From contig REER01000080.1 of assembly GCA_007694945.1 (NCBI GenBank), positions 1 to 55,565 of the forward strand: 55,565 bases of DNA, in the 5' to 3' direction. Positions 1-8,951 of this stretch are shown in pieces. Both the position numbers and the translations under genes were made by a program. Position 1 is the stretch's first letter; each line of letters opens with the position of its first letter. The notes below the pieces were generated by a model, which made no database searches, was not told where the DNA came from, and worked only from the letters and a program-made list of their open reading frames with translations. Source of the stretch: Paracoccaceae bacterium (GTDB lineage Bacteria; Pseudomonadota; Alphaproteobacteria; Rhodobacterales; Rhodobacteraceae).

Positions 1-220
1 GGTCACGGCTCCAGGAGATGAATCCCCCATCCAGAATCGATCCTGGCTTCAAGCGCAAGCGCAGATGATCACACCCTCAGTTCCAAACGCGATTCCCCTG
101 CTTCAACTCGGGCAAGTCAGCGACAAATGCAGACGGTGATGCGCAGAGTCTCTTGTCTTGATCCACGCCCGCGAAACCGGTACTCCAGAAGACCATCGTA
201 TACATATTGCGAGGGTGGGG

Positions 221-481
221 ATGTCTGGCCAGAACAGGGAGAAATTGCCGAGCCTGGTGACGCGCGCGCGTGACAGCGCGATCCTTGTGATCGCGCAATT
301 ATGGCCTGGCGAGGATTTTGCCTCCATCGAAGCAAGGCTTGACCGGCACCCTCTGCGTATTCAGGCCGAGGTCACGCTAAGCGTGCTGGGCTACCTGCTT
401 CTGCTGGCATTTTTTGCGGGGCAATTTGGTCCGCTTGGCCTGATGCTGTATTTTGCAGCAGTGCTTATCACAGTCAGGTGA
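221..481 (+). CDS. Small hypothetical membrane protein (86 aa)
   Basis: I do not recognise this protein. The 86-residue product has a charged N-terminal half followed by two hydrophobic segments (about residues 53-69 and 70-85, around GYLLLLAFFAGQ and GLMLYFAAVL) that could form a membrane hairpin with almost no tail. The ATG at 221 follows a purine-rich GAGGGTGGGG; an upstream in-frame ATG at 158 has no ribosome site and adds a non-hydrophobic leader. Surrounding DNA is somewhat richer in A and T than the rest of the window. No operon partner is evident. Function unknown; it could be a chance reading frame, but the clean hydrophobic C-terminus argues for a gene. Confidence 0.45.
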   Translation: MSGQNREKLPSLVTRARDSAILVIAQLWPGEDFASIEARLDRHPLRIQAEVTLSVLGYLLLLAFFAGQFGPLGLMLYFAAVLITVR

Positions 482-683
482 GCGCATGAGTCCCAACGGT
501 GCCACCCACGGTGAAGCTGCCCGGATCATTGACAAAAATTCGGTCAATAGCGTCTGATCGACGCATCTCTGATTTTTGGTATGCAACTGTATCCAATTGA
601 TAATAATGTATTTTTACGAAAACTGATTGATCTGATGCCGCATTGGCAGCGTAACGCCAACAGTTAACCAATGGAGGCTGACG

Positions 684-869
684 ATGGATATAGCACTTGG
701 ATTTCTGACTTTCGGGACAATGGGCTTTGTAATGGTATTCGGGTATCTGCAATCACGCGCCATGGAAGAACGTATGAGGCGCGGTGGACCAAAATCCAGC
801 CTTTCCAGAGATGGCGCTGCAGAACGGCTGGCGGCGGTGCGCTCTTCTGACAATAACGGCCAGTCTTGA
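684..869 (+). CDS. Small single-pass membrane protein (61 aa)
   Basis: The 61-residue product starts with one hydrophobic segment (residues 2-22, IALGFLTFGTMGFVMVFGYL), followed by a charged tail rich in Arg and Ser. The start at 684 is well supported by a GGAGG six bases upstream. The architecture is that of a small N-in, single-span inner-membrane peptide. I cannot name a family. It stands alone, with about 200 noncoding bases before it and about 740 after it. Confidence 0.55.
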   Translation: MDIALGFLTFGTMGFVMVFGYLQSRAMEERMRRGGPKSSLSRDGAAERLAAVRSSDNNGQS

Positions 870-1611
870 CGCACGCCGGGCGCGCGTGACCAGATCTGAC
901 CAGAGCGCAGAGACGTGCCGAACCAGCAGGGATGTCAATTTAGAATTTCTGGTAGATCAAAGCTACAGGCGCGCGCCCGCAGAATGCCGTTAACCGTGAA
1001 CATTGATGCGGTACGACACCACTTCAGTTTCGGTAGTATATGAATAACTACTGCGCCTCGATCAGGCCTGCATATGTTATTAAAGCTTTATCAGAAAGTA
1101 CTCAGCAAACTTGGTTACCGGACAACATTCTGCCGCACCTTCTCCACGACACAGGTAAAGGGGTATGGCGTTTGGTGGTTCTGAGCAACAGGCACGAGAG
1201 AGGATGGTTCTTCTGGCGTTCACGCTAAGCAGCCTCAGCTTTCCAAGCGCGATTGCTCTGAGAATGAGCGCGCCAAGAGAGGAACACAGGCGCTGCTGAT
1301 TGCTCTTACGCTTGGAATGCTTCTGTTGTCGCTGTCGAGGGTGTGTCCGCGCTTTTTCGGTGTTGACCACATTACCATCTGGCCGGACACTGCCAAGACA
1401 ATTTTGCAACCGATTATTCCCGAGCATAGCCTATGTTAAATCTTGAATCGGTGACCGACAGCTTACGCAAGTTGCTGCGACTGCAACGCCGCGATGTCAC
1501 AGTCGGCTTCCCGCGCTCCACGTCGGTCATGCCGCAACTGCGAAGGGTTGCTGCGCAGGTGCAGCGAATGACCCCAAGGTCCCGCATAGCCGCCCCTCTG
1601 CATCACAGCCC
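870..1611. other. 742-base stretch without a convincing gene
   Basis: Six-frame reading shows only short frames without ribosome sites or recognisable motifs. One plus frame stays open from about 1185 to 1437 and encodes a hydrophobic run (ALLIALTLGMLLLSL), but its only ATG is internal and would leave about 40 residues. No tRNA or strong terminator was seen. It may be gene remnants. Confidence 0.5.
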
Positions 1612-2313
1612 CTACCCCACCCCCAACACCTCCGGCAGATACCCGATATCGGGGATCACGGCGTCGGCATGCGGGGCCAGCACCTCGACCGGGGCGAGCC
1701 CGGTCAGCACCCCTACAGTGACCATGCCAGCCGCCCGCCCGGCGATCAGATCATGCGTGCTGTCGCCCACCATCACGACCGCGCGCGGCGGCAAAGCCAT
1801 CCGCTCGGCAAAACCCAGCAGCATGTCAGGCGCGGGTTTGGGCGTGTAGCCGCTGTCATAGCCCAGCACATGCGCGAAAGACCCCAGCACGCCCGCGCGG
1901 GTCAGATGCGCCCGCGCCGGGGCCTCGCCGTCATTCGTGGCCACCCCGAGCGTCAGCCCGGCGCCCTGCAGCATCCCCAGAAGGGGGCCGAGGGGCACAG
2001 GCGGGACCATCTTCGCCTCGGTCGCGCTCTGGTGCAGCATGGTCCGAATCTCGACCGGGCTCATATCCGGCAGGACGGGGGCCAGCAGGACCACCTGTTC
2101 CTCCAACGTGCCCGCGATCACCGGCGAGGAGGGCTCGAAAACGCCAACCTGCAGATCGTAGCGGAGCACCGCGGCAATGGCGCTGGCGCGCGCCGCATCC
2201 CCTTGAGCCAGATCGAGGATCAGATGCCCCGCCCAGCCAGACCAGCTTGCCGAGAAGTCGAACAGCGTGCCGTCCTTGTCGAACAGCACCGCGCGGATTT
2301 CGTCGAATGCCAT
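1612..2313 (-). CDS. HAD-superfamily hydrolase, phosphoglycolate phosphatase-like
   Basis: This is a 233-residue haloacid dehalogenase-type phosphatase. Motif I is FDKDGTLFDF near residue 10, with the nucleophile and acid aspartates; motif II threonine lies in VATND; the motif III lysine is in GYTPKPAPDM; motif IV is VMVGDSTHDL. A cap domain sits between motifs I and II. The length and the VGDSTHDL context match the Gph/PGP-like subfamily, but substrate specificity is not readable. The chosen ATG at 2313 lies 8 bases after the stop of the upstream aldo/keto reductase, so the two are probably co-transcribed. A phosphoglycolate phosphatase would supply glycolate to the glcDEF enzymes elsewhere in the window, but that link is inference. 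Confidence 0.85.
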   Translation of the reverse strand: MAFDEIRAVLFDKDGTLFDFSASWSGWAGHLILDLAQGDAARASAIAAVLRYDLQVGVFEPSSPVIAGTLEEQVVLLAPVLPDMSPVEIRTMLHQSATEAKMVPPVPLGPLLGMLQGAGLTLGVATNDGEAPARAHLTRAGVLGSFAHVLGYDSGYTPKPAPDMLLGFAERMALPPRAVVMVGDSTHDLIAGRAAGMVTVGVLTGLAPVEVLAPHADAVIPDIGYLPEVLGVG

Positions 2314-2321
2314 AACCTGCC

Positions 2322-3362
2322 TCAGAACACCATCGGCATGGCGCGGTTCATCTGGTCGATGGCGGCCTTGACCTCGTCCGAAATCACCACCTCCGACCCC
2401 GCGATCATATGCGCCAGTTGCTCGGAGGTCGTGGCCCCGATGATCGGCAGCGTGGGCGCGGGGCGCGTCAGGGTCCATTGCACAGCCATATGCACAGGGT
2501 CGAGCCCATGCTCCTGCGCAATGGCCATATAGCCCGAGACCGCCTCGAACACCCGCCCGGTGATTCGGCCACCCAGATCGGGCGTGCGCGCGCGGCGCGA
2601 GTTCTCGGGCGTGACATTGCCGGCGTATTTGCCCGTCAGGATACCAGCGGCGAGGGGGGAATAGGCCAGAAGCGGGACATCCTCAAGCGCGCAGGCCTCG
2701 GCCAGGTCCAGATCGAAGATGCGGCACAGCAGCGAATACTCGTTCTGGATCGTGAGCACGCGCGGCAGGTCCAGCGTCTGCGCCAGATGCAGCCACATCG
2801 CCAGCCCCCAGGCGGATTCGTTCGACAGCGCCAGATAACGGATCTTACCTTCGTTGATGAGTTCCTGCGCGCAGGCGAGGATCTCGGTCATATGCGCGAC
2901 CACCTCGTCGCGGTCCATCTGCGACGGGTCGAAGCCCCAGTATTTGCGGAAATGATACGAGCCGCGATTGGGCCAGTGCAGTTGATAGATCTCGATGCAA
3001 TCGACCTGCAGCCGCGTCAGCGAGGCCTCGACCGCTTCGCGCATCCGCGCAGGTGTGATCGGCGCGCCATCCTTGACTGCGGCAGAACCCTCGCCGGTGA
3101 TCTTGGTCGCGATGACCAGATCCTGCGGGCGTGCCTTGGCGATCCAGCGCCCGATGACGGCCTCTGTCTCGCCGGCAGTTTCCAGCAGGACAGGGGCGAC
3201 CGGATACATCTCGGCCGTGTCGAGGAAATTGATCCCTGCCTCCTGCGCCATATCAAGTTGGCGATGCGCATCGGCCTCGTCCGTGAGGGTGCCATAGGTC
3301 ATGGTGCCGAGACAGTATTCCGAGACCGAGAGGTCCGAGCGACCGAGTGTGATTTTCTTCAT
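2322..3362 (-). CDS. Tas-like NADP(H)-dependent aldo/keto reductase
   Basis: At 346 residues this matches the Tas branch of the aldo/keto reductase superfamily, cytosolic (beta/alpha)8 oxidoreductases using NADPH. The N-terminus (LGTMTYG, then EADAHRQLD) and the catalytic-tetrad region (FLDTAEMYPV with Asp and Tyr, TKITG with Lys, QLHWPNRG with His) follow E. coli Tas closely. The C-terminal cofactor pocket is represented by PIIGATTSEQL. It is the first gene of a probable two-gene unit with the HAD hydrolase (8-base gap). The physiological substrate is unknown. The start ATG at 3362 is the obvious N-terminus of the family. Confidence 0.9.
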   Translation of the reverse strand: MKKITLGRSDLSVSEYCLGTMTYGTLTDEADAHRQLDMAQEAGINFLDTAEMYPVAPVLLETAGETEAVIGRWIAKARPQDLVIATKITGEGSAAVKDGAPITPARMREAVEASLTRLQVDCIEIYQLHWPNRGSYHFRKYWGFDPSQMDRDEVVAHMTEILACAQELINEGKIRYLALSNESAWGLAMWLHLAQTLDLPRVLTIQNEYSLLCRIFDLDLAEACALEDVPLLAYSPLAAGILTGKYAGNVTPENSRRARTPDLGGRITGRVFEAVSGYMAIAQEHGLDPVHMAVQWTLTRPAPTLPIIGATTSEQLAHMIAGSEVVISDEVKAAIDQMNRAMPMVF

Positions 3363-3431
3363 CTGTCTGCCTCTTGTCAGTGCTGTTGTGGCGCAATCTA
3401 ATGTCTTGGTCGCCCGCGAAAACCCATGTCG

Positions 3432-3710
3432 TCAGCCACATGTGATCCGGCGAATGATGCCTTGCGCATCATGCGAGATGTTCAGCCGCTCAGGCCGGTG
3501 ATCAAGCGTTACTGCCATGCCGGGCGCGATGATGCGGTAAGGCTCCGGCAGCGTGCTGATGTCGAGACGGGCCAGTGGCTGGCCGATATAGTGCTGATAC
3601 TCTTCGGCTGCGCAGAGTTCGGGGGTGTCGGGCATGGGCGCGTCCTCTTCGGGTATCTGACACCCTGCCAGCGCAAGCGCGGCAATAGCGGGCAGGACAA
3701 GGCGCAGCAT
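3432..3710 (-). CDS. I78-family peptidase inhibitor lipoprotein
   Basis: The 92-residue protein begins with a lipoprotein signal (hydrophobic run, then lipobox LAGC at residues 14-17), so the mature form should be lipid-anchored and periplasmic. The rest fits the I78 inhibitor fold: Cys and Ala in ELCAAEEYQHYIGQPL, the reactive region around PYRIIAPGMAVTLD, and the terminal PERLNISHDAQGIIRRITCG pattern with paired cysteines. I78 proteins inhibit serine proteases of the subtilisin and elastase types. It is monocistronic: the aldo/keto reductase lies downstream on the same strand 70 bases away, and the ImuA-like gene is divergent. Which protease it restrains is unknown. Confidence 0.85.
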   Translation of the reverse strand: MLRLVLPAIAALALAGCQIPEEDAPMPDTPELCAAEEYQHYIGQPLARLDISTLPEPYRIIAPGMAVTLDHRPERLNISHDAQGIIRRITCG

Positions 3711-3792
3711 GGGAGGGCTCCATCACCTGAGCGAGCGGGTTCGGATCAGAGCACACACGAGCGCAGAGGGAATGTCCAGAGCAGGCAAGTGC

Positions 3793-3837
3793 TTGCCTAT
3801 CTGCATACCTGTGCTAAATTGAAAACAAAACAGGAAC
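3793..3837 (+). promoter_or_regulatory. Promoter with LexA-like direct repeat before the ImuA-like gene
   Basis: A -35 box TTGCCT (3793-3798) and a -10 box TAAATT (3815-3820) are separated by 16 bases. Just downstream, AAAC-N7-GAAC (3823-3837) is one base off the alphaproteobacterial LexA box (GTTC-N7-GTTC on the other strand). It overlaps the likely transcription start and the ribosome site of the gene at 3845, where a repressor would act. The match is 7 of 8 informative bases; binding is inference. Confidence 0.5.
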
Positions 3838-3844
3838 ATTCTGC

Positions 3845-4480
3845 ATGTCCTCTACTGCTACCGTCGAAACACATGCCCTGTCCGTGCCGCTCCGGTCGCT
3901 GCTCGATCTGCCCGCCGGGCGCGCGCATGAGTTCTGCGGGCCTGCCCGTCAGACGCTGGCGGTCTGGATGATGGCGCGCGTGCCCGCAGGCGCACCGGTG
4001 ATCTGGATTCGCCCGCGCTGGGGGGTGGACCGGCTCTGCCCGCTGGGACTGCGCGACTGGGTCGGCCCCGAGGGGTTGATCACTGTCGCGCCCAAGCGCG
4101 CGATCGACTGTCTGGGCTGCGCCGAAGAGACGCTGCGCTCGGGCGCGGTCGCGCTGGTGGTGGTCGAACAACCCGCCCCCCCTGCCCTGACACCGCTGCG
4201 CCGGTTGCATCTGGCCGCCGAGACCGGCCTTGCCCGGCGGCGCAGCAAGGACCGCACGGAGAGCCTGCACGCGCTGGTTCTGACACCGGGCGATGGCGGC
4301 ACGCCGGGCGTTGAAAGCCGCTGGCATCTTGCGGCCTGCCCGGCACGCACGGCGCCCGTTTACGCGCCCGTGCAGCCAGCCTGGCGGCTCAGCCGATTGC
4401 GCGCGCGCATGGCTCCGCCTGCCGCATGGTTGGTAGATGCAGAATTACAGGCCTCACCCTGCCCGTCAGAACTCGCCTGA
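3845..4480 (+). CDS. ImuA-like (RecA-related) SOS protein
   Basis: The 211-residue protein resembles the short ImuA/SulA-like RecA-fold proteins of Rhodobacteraceae. The shared pattern is an N-terminal AHEFCGPARQTLAVW, then PVIWIRPRW, VAPKRAIDCLGCAEETLRSG, LTPLRRLHLAAETG, and near the end PGVESRWHLA and WRLSRLRARMAPPAAW. The usual P-loop position holds GPARQT, so ATP binding is probably lost. ImuA normally partners ImuB and DnaE2 in error-prone lesion bypass, but here neither follows; the next gene is cytochrome b561. The upstream LexA-like site supports DNA-damage control. The ATG at 3845 follows AGGA with a 9-base gap. Confidence 0.65.
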   Translation: MSSTATVETHALSVPLRSLLDLPAGRAHEFCGPARQTLAVWMMARVPAGAPVIWIRPRWGVDRLCPLGLRDWVGPEGLITVAPKRAIDCLGCAEETLRSGAVALVVVEQPAPPALTPLRRLHLAAETGLARRRSKDRTESLHALVLTPGDGGTPGVESRWHLAACPARTAPVYAPVQPAWRLSRLRARMAPPAAWLVDAELQASPCPSELA

Positions 4481-4636
4481 GCGACAAGGCAAGCCCCGGT
4501 GCATGGCCGCACAGGCCGACAAAAGCCGTGGGCATTCGTAAAACCCCCTGGTAATGCAGCCTTCACAATGCGCTTGAACCATTGGCGCAACTTCTGCACG
4601 TTAACACCCCAGTCTGGTACGACACAGGTTTCCGCC

Positions 4637-5161
4637 ATGCCCCGCCGCTATCACCCTGCCCTAATCACGCTCCATTGGCTGCTCGCGCTGTTCCTGATCG
4701 GGGCGCTGATTGCCGGGCGCTTCATCCTGACCCCGCAGGACAATGCCGACCCGGCCAAACTGATCTCCTTCACCCTGCACATGGGGCTGGGGTTGACGAT
4801 CCTCGCACTGATGCTGGTCCGGCTTGGCGTGCGCTTCAGCACGGCGCATCCGCCGCGCGCGCTGACCGGCCAGCCGCTGCCCGACCGGCTGGCCCCGCTG
4901 ACCCATTGGGCGCTTTACGCAGTGGCCATCGCCATGTCGGTCTCGGGGATCGTCATGTCCCGCCAGACCGGGCTGCCCGATGCGGTCTTTGGTGACGGCC
5001 CGATGCCCGCCGATTTCGACGATGTTCCGGCCCGCGCAGTGCATGGGGTACTGTCGATGCTGCTGATGGCGCTGATCGCGCTGCATGTGGCGGCGGCCCT
5101 CTGGCACCAGTTCATTCGACGCGACGGGCTGATGGCGCGGATGTGGTTCGGCCCGCGCTGA
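4637..5161 (+). CDS. Cytochrome b561 family membrane protein
   Basis: This 174-residue integral membrane protein has four hydrophobic segments and the histidines of prokaryotic b561: LHWLLALFLIG near residue 12, LHMGLGL near 48, THWALYAVAIAMSVSGI near 91, and VHGVLSML plus LHVAAALWHQF near 137-155, which would ligate two b-type haems. Such proteins pass electrons between quinol and periplasmic acceptors, and some act as superoxide:quinone oxidoreductases. The ATG at 4637 starts the family-typical RYHPALITLHW; upstream in-frame starts add an implausible basic leader. It appears monocistronic. Confidence 0.9.
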   Translation: MPRRYHPALITLHWLLALFLIGALIAGRFILTPQDNADPAKLISFTLHMGLGLTILALMLVRLGVRFSTAHPPRALTGQPLPDRLAPLTHWALYAVAIAMSVSGIVMSRQTGLPDAVFGDGPMPADFDDVPARAVHGVLSMLLMALIALHVAAALWHQFIRRDGLMARMWFGPR

Positions 5162-5248
5162 AAGCAGGTCAGCAGCGGGTCGATCACGTCCGAAGGTTCA
5201 CGCGCTTCCTGACCAACGGGGCTTTTCGCCGCCGCCGCGCTGGCCTAT

Positions 5249-6634
5249 ATGCCGCCCATGAGTCAGAATCCGCCCGAATTGCGCCCCGATATCGCGCCCC
5301 GCCACCGCCTGAGCGAGCCCGCCCGCCCCGGCCAACCAGCCATCGGCATGGTCTCGCTCGGCTGCCCCAAGGCGCTGGTGGACAGCGAGCGCATCCTGAC
5401 CCGCCTGCGCGCCGAAGGCTATGCGATCAGCCCCGATTACGCGGGGGCGGATGCAGTGATCGTTAATACCTGCGGCTTTCTCGATTCGGCCAAGGCCGAG
5501 AGCCTCGACGCCATCGGCGAGGCGCTGGCCGAGAATGGCCGCGTGATCGTGACCGGCTGTCTGGGCGCCGAGCCCGAGTACATTACCGGCGCGCACCCCA
5601 CGGTGCTGGCGGTTACAGGACCGCATCAATATGAGCAGGTGCTGGATGCCGTGCATGCCGCAGTACCGCCGAGCCCCGACCCGTTTATCGACCTGCTGCC
5701 TGCGAACGGCGTCAGCCTCACCCCGCGGCATTACAGTTATCTTAAAATTTCAGAGGGTTGCAACCACAAGTGCAAGTTCTGCATCATCCCCGACATGCGC
5801 GGGCGGCTGGTGTCGCGCCCCGCCCATGCGGTGCTGCGCGAGGCCGAAAAGCTTGTCGAGGCGGGGGTGAAGGAACTGCTGGTTATCAGCCAGGACACCT
5901 CGGCCTATGGGGTGGATCTTAAACATGCCGAAGAGCGGGGCCACCGCGCCCATATCACCGATCTGGCGCGTGAACTGGGGGGCTTGGGGGCCTGGGTGCG
6001 GCTGCATTACGTCTACCCCTACCCGCATGTGCGCGAGCTGATCCCGCTCATGGCGGACGGGTTGGTGCTGCCGTATCTCGACATCCCCTTCCAGCACTCC
6101 CACCCTGATGTGCTGCGCCGCATGGCCCGCCCTGCGGCGGCTGAAAAGACACTCGACCGTATTGCCGAGTGGCGCGCGATCTGCCCCGAGATCACCCTGC
6201 GCTCGACTTTCATCGTGGGCTATCCGGGCGAGACCGAAGCCGAGTTCCAGACTTTGCTCGACTGGCTGGATGAGGCACAGCTCGACCGGGTGGGGTGTTT
6301 TCAGTATGAAAACGTCGCAGGTGCCCGCTCCAACGCCCTGCCCAACCATGTGCCCGATGAGGTGAAGGCCGAACGCTGGGCGCGCTTCATGGAAAAGGCG
6401 CAGGCGATTTCCGAGGCGAAACTTGCGGCCAAGGTCGGCCTGCGGACGGAGGTGATCGTCGACGAGATCGACACGGACGGCATCGCCACCTGCCGCACCA
6501 AATCCGATGCGCCCGAGATCGACGGCAATCTCTTTATCGACGAAGGCACGGAGGGGGTGCAAGTCGGCGATATCGTCACCGTCGTTGTCGATGAGGCGGG
6601 GGAGTATGATCTGTGGGGGCGGATTGAGGCTTGA
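5249..6634 (+). CDS. rimO: Ribosomal protein S12 methylthiotransferase RimO
   Basis: RimO adds a methylthio group to the conserved aspartate of ribosomal protein uS12. The 461-residue product has the three expected parts: an N-terminal UPF0004 domain with cysteines in [18 protein letters not shown] and VTGCLG; a radical-SAM core with CNHKCKFC (Cys 171, 175, 178) binding a 4Fe-4S cluster; and a C-terminal TRAM domain ending in a DLWGRIEA-type strand. NHKCKFC and IPDMRGRL are typical of RimO rather than MiaB. Start choice is uncertain: ATG codons at 5249 and 5258 both lack a clear ribosome site, and the first 30 residues are a Pro/Arg-rich extension. Confidence 0.95.
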   Translation: MPPMSQNPPELRPDIAPRHRLSEPARPGQPAIGMVSLGCPKALVDSERILTRLRAEGYAISPDYAGADAVIVNTCGFLDSAKAESLDAIGEALAENGRVIVTGCLGAEPEYITGAHPTVLAVTGPHQYEQVLDAVHAAVPPSPDPFIDLLPANGVSLTPRHYSYLKISEGCNHKCKFCIIPDMRGRLVSRPAHAVLREAEKLVEAGVKELLVISQDTSAYGVDLKHAEERGHRAHITDLARELGGLGAWVRLHYVYPYPHVRELIPLMADGLVLPYLDIPFQHSHPDVLRRMARPAAAEKTLDRIAEWRAICPEITLRSTFIVGYPGETEAEFQTLLDWLDEAQLDRVGCFQYENVAGARSNALPNHVPDEVKAERWARFMEKAQAISEAKLAAKVGLRTEVIVDEIDTDGIATCRTKSDAPEIDGNLFIDEGTEGVQVGDIVTVVVDEAGEYDLWGRIEA

Positions 6635-6719
6635 GGCTTTTCTCTGTCTGCCTGCCATGCTAAGGCCAGCGCGGCTTGGGCAGTCCCTGCCCCAATGACA
6701 TTTCTGGAGAGACACGACC

Positions 6720-7142
6720 ATGGCCATCGAGCGCACGCTTTCGATCATCAAACCTGATGCCACCGCCCGCAACCTGACTGGCAAGATCAATGCCAAGTTC
6801 GAGGAAGCTGGGCTGCGCATCGTCGCGCAGAAGCGCATCCATCTGACCAAGGCACAGGCCGGCAAGTTCTACGAGGTCCATGCCGAGCGCCCCTTTTATG
6901 ACGAGCTGTGCGAATTCATGGCCTCGGCGCCGGTTGTCGTGCAGGTGCTGGAAGGCGAAGGCGCGATTGCCAAGAACCGTGAAGTGATGGGCGCGACCAA
7001 TCCTGCCGATGCCGCCCCTGGTACAATCCGGGCAGAGTTTGCGCAATCGGTCGGCGAGAATTCGGTCCACGGCTCGGACGCGCCCGAGACAGCGGTGGTC
7101 GAGATCGGCTATTTCTTCTCGGGGCTGGAACTGGTCGGCTGA
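6720..7142 (+). CDS. ndk: Nucleoside diphosphate kinase
   Basis: Ndk transfers the gamma-phosphate of ATP to nucleoside diphosphates through a phosphohistidine. The 140-residue length is standard. The N-terminus [11 protein letters not shown] and the active-site segment [11 protein letters not shown] with catalytic His117 are intact, as are the GPTDP-equivalent loop ([14 protein letters not shown]) and the terminal [16 protein letters not shown] precedes the ATG at 6720. It follows rimO after 85 bases and is closed by a strong intrinsic terminator. Confidence 0.98.
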   Translation: MAIERTLSIIKPDATARNLTGKINAKFEEAGLRIVAQKRIHLTKAQAGKFYEVHAERPFYDELCEFMASAPVVVQVLEGEGAIAKNREVMGATNPADAAPGTIRAEFAQSVGENSVHGSDAPETAVVEIGYFFSGLELVG

Positions 7143-7171
7143 AGCGCAGCTTGGATTTTCGCTTTTCAAAG

Positions 7172-7198
7172 GGGGCCGTGCTGCGCGCGGCCCCTTTT
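7172..7198 (+). terminator. Intrinsic terminator after ndk
   Basis: A 10-bp stem GGGGCCGTGC / GCGCGGCCCC (one G-U pair) with a TGC loop is followed directly by TTTT. It starts 30 bases after the ndk stop. Confidence 0.85.
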
Positions 7199-7283
7199 GT
7201 CTGTCGCACCTCCGGTGTTGTCATCGTGCCGGTTCAGGGGCACTGGGATCACGACACCAAGGGCCTTCATTCAGCAATCGCGA

Positions 7284-7306
7284 TTGAGTATTTTTGACAA
7301 GAAAAT
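7284..7306 (+). repeat. 3'-end motif copy 1 (plus sense)
   Basis: This is the best copy of a motif found five times in the window: TTGAGTATTT, then TTGACAAG, then AAAAT. It lies about 85 bases past the ndk terminator, in the same sense as ndk, in an AT-rich patch before the acyltransferase gene. Confidence 0.6.
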
Positions 7307-7449
7307 ATAAGGGTTGCGCGCGCTTCCTGAGGTATTTTGTGCGATCGGGAGGAAAGCGCAGAAGCAGCCCGGAGGGCTAAAGCCAGCGTCCCCACGCGCG
7401 CAACGCAAGCGGGATTTACCATGCTCCCTTTTCCTGCAAGATTACGCCC

Positions 7450-8874
7450 ATGTTCGAGCCTGTCGAGTTACCCTACTGGGCGCTTCTGCTGATCCTCGGC
7501 TTCGCCGCGGTGACCTTCGCGTCGCATTTCCTGTTTCCCTCGGTGCGATGGTTCTTCCGCCGCCGGATGGAACGCGCCGTTTCCAAGCTCAACACCCGGC
7601 TGCAACGCCCGATCGAGCCCTTCAAGATCATGCGCCGCGAAGATCAGGTCACAAGGCTGATCTATGACCCGCAGGTGATGGAAGCCGTGCGCAATTTTGC
7701 ACGTGACGAAGGCGTGCCGCCCAATGTCGCCTTCGAGAAGGCGCGCTCCTACGCCCGCGAGATCGTACCGGGTTTCTCAACCGCGACCTATTTCGGCCTT
7801 GCCATCAAGCTTGCCCAACGTATCAGCCAGGGGCTCTATCGTGTGCGGCTGGGCGGGGCGGACAATGCGCATCTGGCACAGATCGACTCTCAGGCTTCGG
7901 TGGTCTTCGTGATGAATCACCGCTCGAACATGGATTATGTCCTGATCACATGGCTGGCCTCGAAACACTCGGCGCTGAGCTACGCGGTGGGCGAATGGGC
8001 GCGGGTCTGGCCGCTCAAGGCACTGATCCGTGCGATGGGTGCCTATTTCATCCGCCGTCGCTATTCAAACCCGCTCTATCGCGCTGTGCTTGCGCGCTAT
8101 GTGCAGATGTCAATCCAGCAAGGCACGACGCAGGCGATCTTTCCCGAAGGCGGGTTGAGCCTGAAAGGGACCGTCGGGCCGGGCCGCAAGGGGCTGCTGC
8201 ATTACATCGTGCGCGGCTTCAACCTGCACGAAAGCCATGATGTGGTCTTTGTGCCGGTTGCGCTGAACTATGACCGGGTGCTGGAAGACCGCGTGCTGAT
8301 CAGCGCAGGGCTGCAAGGTATCCGACGCTTCCCGGTGCGCGTCCGCGTGGTGTTGGGGTTTTCCCTGCGTGTCATCTGGCAGAAACTGAGCGGGCGCTTC
8401 ACACGCTTCGGCTATGCGGCGGTGTGCTACGGCGCGCCACTCTCGCTGCGCGAGTTTCTGACCGAGACACCCGATGCCAGCACCGAGACCCTTGCTGATG
8501 CACTTATGGAGCGCATCCGTGCGGCGGTTCCAATCCTGCCAGTGCCGCTGGCGGCCGCGGCGCTGGCGCGCTGCGAGGGGCGGGCAAGCAATGTGGAACT
8601 GGCGCGGGCCGCGGCGCAGTTGCGCGAGGCCTTCTTCGAGCGGCGGGCCTGGATGCATCTTGTCGAGGAGGACGGGCAGGATGCGCTCGAAGCCGGGATT
8701 GCCGCGCTGGAGTTGCGCGGCATCGTCGCGCGCAAGGGTGATATCATCGAGACCAGGCCGGGCCAGGCCGATGTCTTGAGTTTTTACGCGGCATCCGCGC
8801 TCCAGCGGTGCGATTCGCCTATCGGGATTGCCGAAACACAACGGGTTGAACTCGATCTGCCGGAAAAACCCTGA
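7450..8874 (+). CDS. PlsB-like glycerol-3-phosphate / 1-acylglycerol-phosphate acyltransferase
   Basis: The 474-residue protein carries the acyltransferase signature blocks: NHRSNMDYV (the catalytic H-x4-D motif) near residue 156, YFIRRRYSNPLYR as block II, and the substrate-binding FPEGGLSLKG near 235. The N-terminus (residues 6-28) is a membrane anchor. It is shorter than E. coli PlsB (about 800) but has the same block order, as in short Rhodobacteraceae homologues annotated as 1-acyl-sn-glycerol-3-phosphate acyltransferases. It should act in phospholipid synthesis at the inner membrane. ATG 7450 directly precedes the anchor; the gene is followed after 134 bases by ccr on the same strand. 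Confidence 0.85.
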   Translation: MFEPVELPYWALLLILGFAAVTFASHFLFPSVRWFFRRRMERAVSKLNTRLQRPIEPFKIMRREDQVTRLIYDPQVMEAVRNFARDEGVPPNVAFEKARSYAREIVPGFSTATYFGLAIKLAQRISQGLYRVRLGGADNAHLAQIDSQASVVFVMNHRSNMDYVLITWLASKHSALSYAVGEWARVWPLKALIRAMGAYFIRRRYSNPLYRAVLARYVQMSIQQGTTQAIFPEGGLSLKGTVGPGRKGLLHYIVRGFNLHESHDVVFVPVALNYDRVLEDRVLISAGLQGIRRFPVRVRVVLGFSLRVIWQKLSGRFTRFGYAAVCYGAPLSLREFLTETPDASTETLADALMERIRAAVPILPVPLAAAALARCEGRASNVELARAAAQLREAFFERRAWMHLVEEDGQDALEAGIAALELRGIVARKGDIIETRPGQADVLSFYAASALQRCDSPIGIAETQRVELDLPEKP

Positions 8875-8951
8875 AACATACGACATAAAATTACAAATTA
8901 CTGTCTTTACGGGTTGCATTGTTGCGCGGGCATATCTATCCACGCCGTATG

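Noticed and set aside
1207-1437. Hydrophobic plus frame near 1300-1430
   Set aside because: No start codon with a ribosome site upstream of the hydrophobic part; too short from the internal ATG.
1669-2532. 287-residue plus-strand reading frame
   Set aside because: It is antisense to the HAD hydrolase and aldo/keto reductase, rich in Arg/His/Gln and without motifs.
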